The notes under the pieces: generated by a model
What the model saw: the letters and a program-made list of their open reading frames with translations, nothing else
Told to the model about the DNA's origin: nothing
Databases searched by the model: none
Shown here: in pieces, positions 39,905 to 51,382 of the stretch
Numbering within the stretch: the stretch's first letter is position 1
Layout of the letters: each line of letters opens with the position of its first letter
From: Malurus cyaneus samueli
Taxonomy: Eukaryota > Chordata > Aves > Passeriformes > Maluridae
Direction: 5' to 3'
Assembly: GCA_009741485.1 (NCBI GenBank)
Contig: CM019217.1
Coordinates: 47,207,314-47,271,313 of the forward strand
Length of the DNA stretch: 64,000 nt
Position numbers and translations under genes: made by a program

Positions 39905-42900
39905 CTAAAAGAGGGGAAAAGAGGGGAAGGACATGAATTATTCACCAGAATGATGCCTGGTGAAATGGTGAAACCTGAACTCACTTTACGTGTCTGAGGA
40001 GAGGCTCACGGTCACTTTGTGGCTACCAATGCCAGGACTGCAAAGGCTCAATCTGGCTGGGCACTGTGTCCTCTCTGCTGCAAGAGTCAGAAAATGTGAG
40101 TCTCAGGCATGCCCCTAAACAAATCACAGAGATGAAGCACTAAGAATAACAAGGCAAGGCTTTGCACATGCAGGAGGCTAAAGAGCTGTGCTCGTGTTTT
40201 TGTGATGTACTGAACCAGCTCATTTACCAAACTCTTGATGTAAGATTATTTGTATCCATGCCTTAATCACTGGCTGCTTGGTGAGATGCCTCCAAGTGCT
40301 TGTGGCTGGTCAGTGGTGAACTGCTGTTTGCCACAATATGTTTGTTAATAATTGTTTTATTTCTATTTTTCCTCCTGATAACACTGGGTTTAAGTGCAGC
40401 TGCTGATGAGTTCTCTGTGTCTGTACTGAACCCAGTTATCTTTACCTTCACAATCAATGTTAGTTAGACAGGTTGAATTTCTATTTTTTGCTAAAATTGT
40501 CTAGATAAGACAGACATTGTCTGGGTAAGGCAGTGGTAGTCATTCTATAGGTCTCCAGAGCTTAAACTACTTATTTAACTTTTGCCCAAAGTCCTGCTCA
40601 GGTGTCTATAAGATACCTCATTGTTTCATCATTCGTTACTCCTTTTGTTGGTAGGCTCCGATTGGATGTCCTTCATGGCTCCAAAAAGCAAGATAATATT
40701 ATCCACCACCTTTCACAATTCTTTACAAGAGCTGCAAGCGTGAAACTTCCAGTTCTGCTTGCTGTTTGATTGAGTTGTTCCATAGCAATAGTCACAAATT
40801 GTGCAAGAGGAGTACAAATAGTTCTTCTTGAATTCATAGAGACTATTTACACTGTTAAGCAATATACACCTTACAGGGATTACAGCTATGTAGAGGTTGG
40901 AATAGTTAGAATAAAAAAAAATCAAGTTAAACTTGATTAAAATAGATCTTTAATGCTAGAAAGTAGCATTCAGTAAAGAATGACTCACCATTTCTTTCTT
41001 TAAGCCCGCATTTAGAGCTTGAGCTGAGTACTGCTATAATTAACTGGGAAAGCTTCCAAAACAAATATAAAGAAAGATCCAGACAAACATAATTTTGTAT
41101 TTTAGCTAAAGCTAATCTCTCCATTGGTCATGTCAATTGTAGAATGGGAGCCAAAGCTTTTCATAAAAATAGATATTTCACCAGCAGGACTGTTGTGAAT
41201 TCTACACTTTTGGGTAATTAATACATCAGGATGTTTGAACTTGTTTTCAAAGATGCAAAATGAAAATCTTGATGTCATAATTAGAGGGCAGTATATAATT
41301 ATGGGATTTGTGTGACCTACTCTCTAGGCATGAACCATCTTTTAACAAAGTTGTTGGCACTCATTACTTTGCTCGTGCTTCACATGGGTATGGATGCTCT
41401 CATGTAGCCTGACAGCTCTCCATTAGGAGAGGAGCACGAGAAATGTCTCGAAGAACCTGTCCTGGTTTATGAGAGGCCATGCAGGTATTACCAGTCTCTA
41501 CTCTGCAGTACAAAATTGCTACAGGTGCACAGTCCATGTGCATACTCTCTTCTGGCCTGCCTTTCTGTTTCTTCCAGTCTTCCCAAAGATTGGATGTGAC
41601 TGGCAAAGGCACTTACATGTTGGAATCTGCCTGTTCACGTGCTGAGCAAAGGGGAGTGTGGGATCTGCAATGGCCCCTGGTCCTATATCTGGATTGTCCT
41701 TGGCTGAGAGCTGACTGTTGCTCTTCACAAGTTCATTTTCTCCAGAGATGGTATTTCAGGGAGTGAGGGGATATCTACATTCCTTCTAGACCTGGAAAAC
41801 ATAAAAGAATTTTTCTTTTCCCCTTAAAAATTTTTGGAATCTTCCATTTTAGGAAAAGTACTTCACAGCTTTCATCACAGGCTTGGATCCTGAGCTACTG
41901 CGTTTTCCACTTACTTGGCTTGAACTTTACAAGAAGCTTAGTTTTGTTCTTGTGCTAACTCCTCTTCCCCTTCCTCTGGCACCAGGATTTAAAGGAAACT
42001 TTGAAAAATTTATCTTTGTTTGACATTGAAGGAAAAAACAGTCTCTACTCCTGCTTGCAACAAACTTTATTCCCATGAGGGAAGCCATCACGTAGCTCCT
42101 GGGATTTCCTTGCCAAAAGAGAGCATGACTTTCTGATCAGCTTACCGGAAGGGTGACAGATTTGTTGACAAAAGATTCACTTCAAACACAAAGTGTGTGG
42201 AAGAAGTTGGCCTCCAAGGTTTTTTTTTTCCCATGAGTTGCTTTCCAACTGAGAAACACCATGCCCTTCCCAGCATCAGCTTCCTTTTTGCCACACAGCA
42301 TGAAGGTGAAAGCTCAGTGCACACGGATTGTGCCGACCTGGATGAGCAGATCAACGTGAATACGTGCCTTGGCTTAGAAAGCTTTGCTTCTTGGTCCATT
42401 GCCTGGAAGCAGAGCCTGTGTCCCTGAGTCCCTGGGCAGGGAGGGGCAGGAGCAGGAGCAGCTGGGCACCTGGCAGCTGTGGGGATGGCTGCAGCTGGAA
42501 TGGCAGCCCTTGGTACTTTTTCTCCCTAGAAAAACATTTTCCTGCTAAAGTCCTAGCTAAAAGCAGAGAGCACCAAAGCTAAAGTCACAGTGTGTCTCAG
42601 CTTTTGCTAAAGTCACAGCTCAGGAGGAGAGGAAGCAAGTGCTCCAGCCAAACTCTGGATAAATTAATTTTGGATGAGCCAGGAGGCTGGGGGCTGCAGC
42701 TAGAGGTGGGGATGAATTGCTTGGGCAGGCCAGCCAGCAAGGGGAGACCAAGCAAGCCTGTGCAGAAGCCCCTGGAGTAGGTATGAAAAGGGCTTTGGTT
42801 TGCCTGCCCTGCTGTAATTTCTTACTCTGTCTCATGGTACTCAGTTACAGGATGGAGGAAAGGAGGCTTCCTCAGGCTCCGGAAAGGGATTGCCGTGTGT

Positions 42901-43021
42901 TTGCATTTGTACAAGCTTTCAAGTGTACACAGGGGTATTCATGGGAAAAGTCAGCCCTAATGGAAGGAAATGTGGATACTCCCTGGGAACACAGCAGGGA
43001 AGAAGGGGTGTTTTCTCTTAC

Positions 43022-43071
43022 GTGTTCCTTTTCTTCCTTCACAAGTAAGCCCGGGCTTTTCTGGATAGAAT
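43022..43071 (-). other. Exon-like 50-nt stretch (- strand)
   Basis: The - strand acceptor CTTTTCCTTTCTTTCAG is followed by 50 bases and the donor GAACAC|GTAAGA. Both sites are strong. One frame reads SIQKSPGLLVKEEKEH, needs a phase-1 upstream exon and leaves phase 0, which would be compatible with the phase-0 entry of the 39767-39904 candidate. A second frame is also open. It may be an internal exon of the same unit; no homology was recognised. Confidence 0.3.
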
Positions 43072-43231
43072 CTGAAAGAAAGGAAAAGAAGCAAGCTTCC
43101 ACCAGGACTGTGTTATGATGAACCTCTCCTGTCGAGGATGTGAGTGAGATGGAATTCTGAGTGTGTCCACTGTGCAGCCATGGCTCTCTGTGATCCATGA
43201 GCAAAGCCTACTGTTAGGTGTGTGCAAAAAC

Positions 43232-43288
43232 TGGAGAGAAAAAGGAGAGAAAAAATGAGAGAAAAAAGGAGAAAAAGGGAGAGAAAAC
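43232..43288. repeat. GAGAAAAA-type purine microsatellite
   Basis: Imperfect tandem units of GGAGAAAAA and GAGAGAAAAA on the + strand. It is short, polypurine and non-coding. Confidence 0.85.
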
Positions 43289-43970
43289 AACTGGGAGAGT
43301 ACTTGGATGCTTAATGCTGTGTAGCTTCCAGGGGAAAAATACCTGTTTGACAATCCTCTCAGTCAGGCTAATAAGGGGAAAAACCTCCCATTCCCAGACA
43401 TTCCTGCTCTCAAGAGAGCAGGAGAGCTCAAATCAGGGGGGAACTAGGATTTGGCTGCAAATGAGTGAATACCAAATGTATGCACCAAGACATATCATGG
43501 GAAGAAAGTGAATGTCTCTGGGGCTTTCTTGTATCATCCACATGTGTAGCCCTTAAGAGGAGCACAGCGCACATTTTGAGAGAGAAGGAATCTTTATTTT
43601 ACTGGAAATGAAAAATGAAAACCAGTGGATGATGTACGCTGCAGTTCTGGACTCCTGCCTTATACAGCCTGATGGCCACCCAAAGGCTCTCCCAAAAAAA
43701 AGGTGGGAAGCACCCATCTGAGCTGCAGTGCAGCCACAGCCCTGCTCTATTCCAGCAGCACAGTTGGCTCAGAGCAAAAGAAATCACAGCAGAAATTTGG
43801 ATGCTCCATGGAACACCAGCCTGAGAGCAGAGATCCTGCTGAAAGTAATGTGGGTCTGAAAAGTGACAGCTGCTCTGGTTTTGTTTTTCATAAGTGAAAG
43901 ACTCCTGAATTTGCTACTTCTTCACTACCTAGTAGAATGTCAGTTTCTTGAATAAAAATTTACAGCCTTC

Positions 43971-43992
43971 AAATAAATAAATAAATAAATAA
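43971..43992. repeat. (AAAT)n microsatellite
   Basis: Five to six AAAT/ATAA tetranucleotide units in unique sequence. It contains AATAAA by chance, which should not be read as a poly(A) signal without transcript support. Confidence 0.9.
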
Positions 43993-46396
43993 GGCCATGT
44001 TTCTCCTCCTGTCTGCAAAACTTCTCTTAATGGAGTTTTCAGACACTCTGCTGGAAAATATGGCTAACTAAACTGATTTTCCTCTCTAAATCCTCATGTA
44101 GCAGTACAAGGTGGCAAGCATTGAACATGACAAATCCAGAGAAAGGAACCAGGTAAGCACTGGCTCCGTGCTACTTTTCCCACAGTTTCCCTAAGCACTT
44201 CTGATTTACATTTTTTTATACACATTGACTAGCTGCTTCTTGCTGGGTAGTTAAAATTTGCATCTAGGAAAATCAGAGAGAATTTGCAATGGAGGTGGTG
44301 GATCTGGTTTTCCTGTGTAAATGGCCATGGTTCACATTCCTGCTTCCATGAAAATATTTTGTATATGAAAGGGAATGCAGGAGCTGTGAAGAAAACCTGC
44401 TCTGTTCACTGTCTCTTCAATTAGTAGACCTTGTCAGATTGATGAACAGACGATAAGAGACGCCTTCTCTTATCACTCATGATACAAATCAGAGCAGGGT
44501 GTGGAAGCAGCATTTCCCACACCTCTGGGAAAGCCCTGCCCAACAGCCATTCTCTCCCCCTGCTCAGTCACATCAACAGCCCTGTGCTGCCTTTATTTGA
44601 CGGACCAGACAGGTGGGAGCACCAGGAATTTCTCTACTGGTGCCCCTGAGGAGCTGGATCACCCAGCTGAGCTCTGGCAGTGGGGAGCATCCCTGGTGCC
44701 ACCCTAACGAGCACCCTTGGCAGTAGGATATGGAAGGAAGTGTGGTCTCCTTTCCCATAAGGGGATGGATAAATCCATTCTCCAGAGGCAAACATGGCTC
44801 TCTGATTTCTTTGGCAGCGTTCAGAGCACCAGCAGAGAGAAATTCCTGGTCCAAGCCAGAGTAACCAGCACGGTGAATGTTCCCAGCTGCTCTGGGTGTG
44901 TCAGGGTCAGGTCCCTCTGTGATTCCCACTCCTGCATTTCAGATGCACATCCTCACTCCCACTTGTTGTCCCTTTCCTCCCAGCTCCCTTCTCCCTCCTC
45001 CTATCCATTGCCCCAGGCAAGCAGACCAGGAGGTGATTGCACTTATGTGGTAGATGGGTGAACCCAGTGGTTTTCTTCTTTCATCTGGTGCACAAAACAA
45101 CATTTCAGACATCACTTGTGCTTTTGAGTTAATCTTCCAAGCCTGCAAACCATGAACTAGCCCCAGGGTTTTCTCTGCATTAAATGTGGTGTTTATGTGA
45201 TTTGGGGGAATGTTTGACAGAGTAGGAGGTGTTCACATAAATAATACAGGCCAGCTAGAAAGTCAGTGGGGAACTGCTCACTCAATGCAAATTGGCAAAG
45301 ATGGCAGCATTCCCTTGAGAAGACTCAGAAAATTAAATGGAAGCAAAAAGCTGATCATCTTTCCATTCACTAGTGTCATTTCCATTCTCCAGTGTCACTT
45401 TATCTCTTAAAATATTTTTAAAGCAAGACTTGTTGATATTTCACAGTATTACACACTGCTGTCGATAAGGCCTCCTGAAACTTTGTCCTTGAAGGAGCCA
45501 TTCAGAAAGTCTGCAGCCCAAAGGGATGGACTGGGCTTTTGGAAATGGTGGGGACCGAAGTGACCTAACCCTCTAGGACTGTAACCCTGCTGGAAGGAAT
45601 CCAGTGGGAAGACAGATACACTGAGACTGGAATAAACGTGGAGATGGGTGGTGTGAGGAGCAAACAGAGGCTCTGACTGGAACTTGGCCTTCAAATGGGC
45701 GTGAGTTCATCTCACAGCAGGGAGCCACCAGCTCAAATTGTTATCCCATGTTTCCTCTGCTTTCCATTGCAGAGGCCAGCAGCTAAGCAATGATGTCAGG
45801 AATTTTAGCAGCATTAAGTAATTTTTTTTTCTGAATTGAGAGAGCAACCTTTGGTCCTTCCCCCGGCAGAAAGGATCAGTATGAGCACGGTGAACCCTCG
45901 GAGTATCACAAATGTCTTGCATTTTCATCAAGCACTACCTCAGCCAGGAGACCAACCCCCTGAGAAGTTCAACACTTGATTTCTGCAGGTCTACGATTTG
46001 CCACGAGAAGAACTGTCATAATCAATTCTTTTTGCTTCAACTCACAAAGCCAGGAGACCTTTCAATGTTTTTTTCCCTTCTCATTTTCCTTCTTCTCCTT
46101 TCTGAGGAGTCTTTGTCTCACATTTCTTGTAAAGGCCAAAACAAAGTAGAGCAAATCAATCATTTCTCCATCTTTAATGAGGTGATCAAAGAAAGAATGA
46201 ACATACACAATCAAAGCAAAGTGGATGCTCAGAGGTTTCAACAAGACAGACTCTTGTTGGGGAATAGAAACCACTCCTTTTTTTTACTATGTAGTTACTT
46301 ATTCCCCAGGAATCTGACATAAAGTATATAGAAGCAAATATATCTTTCCTAACAGCCTGACTACACCAGGGAAATTCAGCAGCTACATTAAAAACA

Positions 46397-47148
46397 AGAA
46401 AAGGGAAAGAAAGGAAAGGGAAAGGAAAGGGAAAGAAAGGAAAGGGAAAGGAAAGGAAAGGAAAGGAAAGGAAAGGAAAGGAAAGGAAAGGAAAGGAAAG
46501 GAAAGGAAAGGAAAGGAAAGGAAAGGAAAGGAAAGGGAAGAAAGGAAAGGAAAGGAAAGGAAAGGAAAAGGAAGGAAAAAGGAAAAGGAAAGGAAAGGAA
46601 AGGAAAGGAAAGGAAAGGAAAGGAAGGAAAGGAAAGGAAAGGAAAGGAAAGGAAAGAGGAAAGGAAAGGAAAGGAAAAGGAAAGGAAAGGAAAGGAAAGG
46701 AAAGGAAAGGAAAGGAAAAGGAAAGGAAAAGGAAAGGAAAGGGAAAGAAAAGGAAGGGAAGGGAAAGGGAAGGAAGGAAGGAAGGAAGGGAAGGGAAGGG
46801 AAGGGGAAGGAAGGGAAGGGAAGGGAAAGGAAGGGAAGGGAAGGGAAGGGAAGGGAAGGGAAGGGAAGGGAAGGAAGGAAGGAAGGGAAGGAAGGGAAAG
46901 GAAGGGAAGGAAGGGAAGGAAGGAAGGGAAGGGAAGGGAAGGGAAGGGAAGGGAAGGGAAGGGAAGGGAAGGGAGGAAGGGGAAGGGAAGGGAAGGGAAG
47001 GGAAGGGAAGGGAAGGGAAAAAAGGAAAGAAAGGAAAGGAAAGGAAAGGAAAGGAAAGGAAAGGAAAGGAAAGGAAAGGAAAGGAAAGGAAAGGAAAGGA
47101 AAGGAAAGGAAAGGAAAGGAAAGGAAAGGAGAAAAGAAAGAAAGAAAA
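46397..47148. repeat. Polypurine GGAAA / GGGAA pentanucleotide tract, 750 bp
   Basis: The + strand is practically all purine for about 750 bases. It is built from GGAAA units at both ends and GGGAA units in the middle (about 46750-47020), with interspersed single-base length changes. The layout GGAAA block, GGGAA block, GGAAA block suggests local expansion of a variant unit inside an older array. The 280-codon open frame on the - strand (Ser/Phe/Pro/Leu repeats) is a by-product of the repeat. Such homopurine mirror-like tracts can adopt triplex (H-DNA) structure and are unstable in length. The assembled length may not be exact. Confidence 0.97.
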
Positions 47149-47762
47149 TAGCTATATTATTTATCCAAAAATTTCTTAAAATGGCAATGCTAAAACATTG
47201 CAAAATAATCCTTATTCTATGACAATTCACTCAATTCAGTTTAGACTGTAAAAATCTTGTCAATAGAGAAAGATCAAAGAGTAAACATCTTCATTGGAGT
47301 AGCATTTTCAAGCCTCACCTAAGCTGTAGGGCTGCTTGGGCTTTGCCCCAGGTCTTTATTGACCAAATGTAGGCTCTGGTTTTACACAGCATTTTGAGGG
47401 TAGGCCATTGTCACAGCTGCATCCTTTGAATACATCTTTATAAGACATGGCAGCCTGAGCTCTCCCATTAATTCACCCTGCTATAATTTTTCCCTTAGAG
47501 TATCAAACCACTAGAACAACTCATAGGAAATCTTGGCAAAGTTATTCCCACCTGTCCAAACACTGTCACTACTCAGTGTGACAAAGAGCAAGCAAGGATC
47601 AGTGGTTTGCTGCTCTTCCTAGGTTACAGATTAGCTCTGTGCGATGAACTATTTATGTATCAGCTGAGATTTGATTTTTCTTCTGTAGTGATCTTCTTCC
47701 TTTAATTCTTTACAAACTTTTTTCTGGGGATAGGCAGAAATTTTGAGGGGCAGCAATAATTT

Positions 47763-47905
47763 TTAATATTCCAGCATCTTTTCAGCCAAAATGATTGGGC
47801 ACAGTGGGACATCTTGTTCCGTGCTGTCGAGCAATTTCAAAACTTTGTGAAATGTCACCCACAGAATTTCTCCTGAAGCATGCAAACCACAGAGCATCTC
47901 CTTCT
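47763..47905 (-). other. Open exon-like stretch (- strand)
   Basis: After the acceptor CTTATTCATCTCCAG (- strand, AG at 47907-47906) an open frame reads EKEMLCGLHASGEILWVTFH, continues KVLKLLDSTEQDVPL and ends at TAA (47763-47765). No good donor precedes the stop except GTGACA inside the frame. A second frame is also open for about 40 codons. The phase does not agree with the nearest upstream candidate (49240-49279) in the longer frame. I record it as a possible exon or decayed exon only. Confidence 0.22.
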
Positions 47906-48377
47906 CTGGAGATGAATAAGAACTAATCTGGTTTTCAGACATAAACATGCACGTATATGCAAGTTGCAACTTTACTGTTCATTTCATAGCATGTATAAAG
48001 GCTTTTTGGAGGGATATTTTTCTCTGCTCACACTCATATGCTAAAAAAAAAAAATCATGTTTCTCGATTGTACTTCTGATTATTTATAAGTCAGAAAGCC
48101 CCCACAGTTTCAGTGATGCTGGTTTGCAAAACCACCATTTTGAGGAAGGTCATTCAGAAAGTTTTGTTCTAAAACAGACATGTCATTTGACCTTTTTGGG
48201 CTCATTTATAATATTTCAAAGCATCCGCAGACTGAGTGAAGGATTTATAGCAGGCACTGTCTCAAGGTGAGACACAGGACAGTGGGAAGAGGAGACAAGA
48301 ACTGCAGTGTGTTCTGCAGGCAAGGCTGTGGTTTGGGGTTTCCACTACTGGAAGCACGAAGAATGTGTTAGGAAGAT

Positions 48378-48409
48378 ATAATATGATAATAGAATTATTA
48401 TCATATTAT
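48378..48409. repeat. AT-rich perfect inverted repeat
   Basis: Arms ATAATATGATAAT (48378-48390) and ATTATCATATTAT (48397-48409) are perfect reverse complements separated by AGAATT. A second, imperfect TTATTATTATCATATCATTATTG follows directly. It could extrude as a cruciform or reflect local template switching. It is too AT-rich to suggest a functional RNA. Confidence 0.9.
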
Positions 48410-50903
48410 CTTATTATTATCATATCATTATTGTTCTTATCCTAGAGCAGAAAAAATTGGGCAAGCTACTGGATTGCCTTTCAAACCTGCTCTTTTATGA
48501 TTTTTATTGCAACCCTCTGTGGGTTTTCCTCAATTATTTTTTCCACGGTAGAGCTGTACAAAGTGTTTGCTAAGAAACATAAAACTCACAATTACCAAGT
48601 TGTATGGTCAGTAATAAAGCTGTAAAAGTTCACTTTCTAAAAAGAAACAGATGGGTTTTATTCCAGAGGATTAGATATAACCAAGAAAGTGTACTTAACT
48701 TGCAGAAAAAGTCCAAAAGAAGTCCTCAAGCAGCCACTAGGCAAAATGGTATTAAAAGCATAATCAATCTTTCTGTCATATACAGCAAATTATAGAAAAA
48801 CTGTAACTCTCTAAAAATCAACTTGTATTTTTCCAGTGGTCACCCTTGGCCAGTGATGGTAGCTGAATTTATATGGATTTTCAATAGCAAGTATTAAAGT
48901 TTAAGATTAGTGGCTATTTTTTAACGTAATGGTGTATCTTGTGTCTTCCCACTGTAATTTATCATGGAGACAAAGGATGCTATCTAAATCACAATTTAGA
49001 TGGCATGGGACTATGCCTGAAGAAGAAATTTCAATTCTAAATTACCATGCGTGGTCTTTGTGCATCCCTGAAAACTTGCTGTATTAAAGAAACATGCTTA
49101 ATGAATAAAATTCAATTACTCATTTGCTCACACAGGAAGTTTTGGAATTTTGCTGATGATATTGGACATGCCTGAGTAGGAAGGAAAAGTTTGAGTCATT
49201 AAAAAGAAGCTGAGAGAAGCACTGTCAGATTTGGATTACCTGAACAAACTAAGCGGTGCTAACTTGTGATTCTTTGTGGCTGGGGTAGAATTCATAAAAT
49301 ATGGATTCGTCTCTGTCTCAGGGAGTCAAATGTTTAAAAGCGTGCCAAAAAATTCAAATTGCTCAAGTGATTTTCCCAAGCAAGCATTTTCCCTCTCAGT
49401 TCAGACACCATATCCTTTCTCCACTGTGTAAGTGGCTCACAGACTGAATTCCCTTGTATAAATCCCTCTGCCTTGCAGAATCCTGGACCCAAAGTCTCAG
49501 GTAGTTTCCTGGACTTTGCCGTCAGTATTAGCTCTTGTGCTTGAAAATTTTGCCAAACTGATAATAAATCCAAATCACAGAAATGTTCAGGAAAAAAAAA
49601 AAAAAGAGTCACTCTGAAAGAGGGTTGAAGGGGGAGGTTCTCATGAAATGCAGATTTCACCTGCCTCTCAAATCCTAAACATTGCAGGGGCCAAGGTCTT
49701 CTTACAATGCTCTTGATACAGCTTTAAGGATGTCCCACACCTTTCTCCTTTTTTCCCTCCTACTTCATTGCCAAAATATATTTTTCCAAACACTTGTCTG
49801 TTAAAGAGTGCTTTTTTCATCTTGTATGTTACTTGAAAATATTCAATTTGAGGAATCAGTGCAGGTTGCAAAAGAGTTCAAGTTTAAAAGCTGCATTTAC
49901 AGCAAGGAAAAAAAAAAAGCCCTCAAATCTAAATTATCAGATTTAAAAATAATAACATTAAGATGTTGAGATGAGTCTACCCAATATGTAGAAATCTTAG
50001 AAGATGAATCATTGATAAACAGCAGTAGATTAAAATACACATTGCACAGGGACAGACAAAGCCAGTGGAAGTCACGTCCTGATTTCAATAGCCAGGGTTC
50101 CTCCACAGTAGAGGCCACCTGAGCAGGACTTCCATTTCTCACTCTGCATCTAAAATTATCTATATCACACATTCAACCATGCTGAAAATATCTGAAAACA
50201 TATTAACTTTTTTGGTCACAACTGAGATATGCCTCTGCATGAAAGAAAACAATGAAACTTTTTTTAAAAAAATTTGTTAATGGCTGAATGTGTAAAAGCA
50301 AGTCATATCCAAGGAAGAGCTTGGTCTTGGCTCTGCACAGGGACTGTCTGACTAGAGAGGGAACTAAGAGCTGCTGTGAAGCATGATTTTGGGATGTATA
50401 AATGAAATCTGAGGATGGTAATGCACTCACAGTGGGGCTGGCTGCAGAGAATGGGGCTTAGTGGTGAAAAATAAGCTTGTCTTATTTACTGAGGCCCTAC
50501 TTGCACAAATGAACAATTTTTATTCCATGGAGTTTTCATTTTCCATGTGTAAGAATCTTAACTTTCAAACAAGACATGTCAGAGCCATAAATAGAGCTTT
50601 ATCTTTGTTATAAAGGGTCAATTCTAGGTGCTGCATAAATGTAATTCTAAAACACCTTGAGGTTTTATATCATCGCTTCTTCCAAGATCGTGTCACTGCT
50701 GCTACACTTCATCAGTGTGAGCATATTTTATAGTAGTTGTAGGAGTACCCTGCGATTGGGAAGGTGGAGTGACAACAGGGGAACATTTTGTTGACAGACA
50801 TAACAATACCGCACCAGATTATTGGTGCAGGCACAAATAAAAACGGGAAATGTCTGTTTCATCCCGAAATGAATGCAATAAACCCAGCCCTGTGTTTACA
50901 CAC

Positions 50904-51028
50904 TGAATCCTGTCAGTGGATTCGGGTCAGGCTGCTGTTTCTGCCGCAGGAGCTCTCGCACCCGATGGTGGGAGCTGCACACACGGGGCTCCGCTCCTCT
51001 GTGTGAAAGCCCCCTCTGCTGGACCAGC
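50904..51028 (-). CDS. Candidate internal exon, unidentified - strand gene
   Basis: The - strand acceptor is CCATGTCAG and the donor is TTCA|GTGTGT (weaker). The first base completes an Arg codon left by the 51195-51382 candidate (AG|G). Then 41 codons are open, including RGLSHRGAEPRV and HHRVRELLRQKQQPDPNPLT. The stretch is richer in GC and CpG than its surroundings, which is typical of exons. I do not recognise a family. Chance cannot be ruled out because one of three phases would match at random. Confidence 0.33.
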
Positions 51029-51194
51029 CTGACATGGAAACAAAGCAACAGAAAACCTCCCCCCAGAAATGGACAAGGCGGCAAAGCAAGTCTCCGTCCG
51101 CTGTCCCTTCTGTAGGGAGCCCTTTTCCCAACTCATGCAACGAGAGTCACACAAGTGGCTTTCTAAAACACGGCGTGCCTGGATGGACACTCAC

Positions 51195-51382
51195 CTGTCC
51201 CACACAGGAGGTGGATGGAAGACCTTTTCTCCAAAGTATGGCGAACTCTCAAGTTCCAGGCTGTTTCCTGATGTCCCACCAAGGATGTTTTTACCTGGCA
51301 GAGATGCCATCCCACGAGAGATGAATTGTACTGTCAATCCTTTCATCTTTATGGAGATGATTCTCCCAATACCAAGGAACCT
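51195..51382 (-). CDS. Candidate internal exon, unidentified - strand gene
   Basis: On the - strand an open stretch of 62 codons starts after CATCTCGCCCAGTTTAG and ends GGGACAG|GTGAGT, a perfect donor consensus. It leaves phase 2, completed as Arg by the next candidate at 51028. The frame includes GLTVQFISRGMASLPGKN, LELESSPYFGEKVF and HPPPVWD. The 166-base intron to 51028 is short but acceptable for a bird. The opposite strand is also open across the same interval (+ 51069-51386, 105 codons), which weakens the coding argument. No family was recognised. Confidence 0.35.

Larger units (their letters stand above)
39905..50903. other. Region without a recognised gene; weaker - strand exon-like stretches
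   Basis: Mostly unique AT-rich sequence. The major structure is the GGAAA/GGGAA tract at 46397-47148. Exon-like - strand stretches with fair splice sites occur at 42146-42248, 43022-43071 and 49240-49279, plus an open stretch at 47763-47905. A mini-exon-like stretch on + lies at 44102-44152. None is recognised, and only some of the phases agree. Confidence 0.5.

Noticed and set aside
39996..40090. - strand stretch between CTCTTGCAG and GTGAGT/GTAAAG
   Set aside because: Splice sites look good, but two frames are stopped, and the third ends in a stop at the donor or breaks the phase with the downstream candidate.
46388..47230. 280-codon - strand open frame rich in Ser, Phe, Pro and Leu
   Set aside because: It is the translation of the GGAAA/GGGAA repeat, which lacks stop codons by composition. 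It is not a gene.
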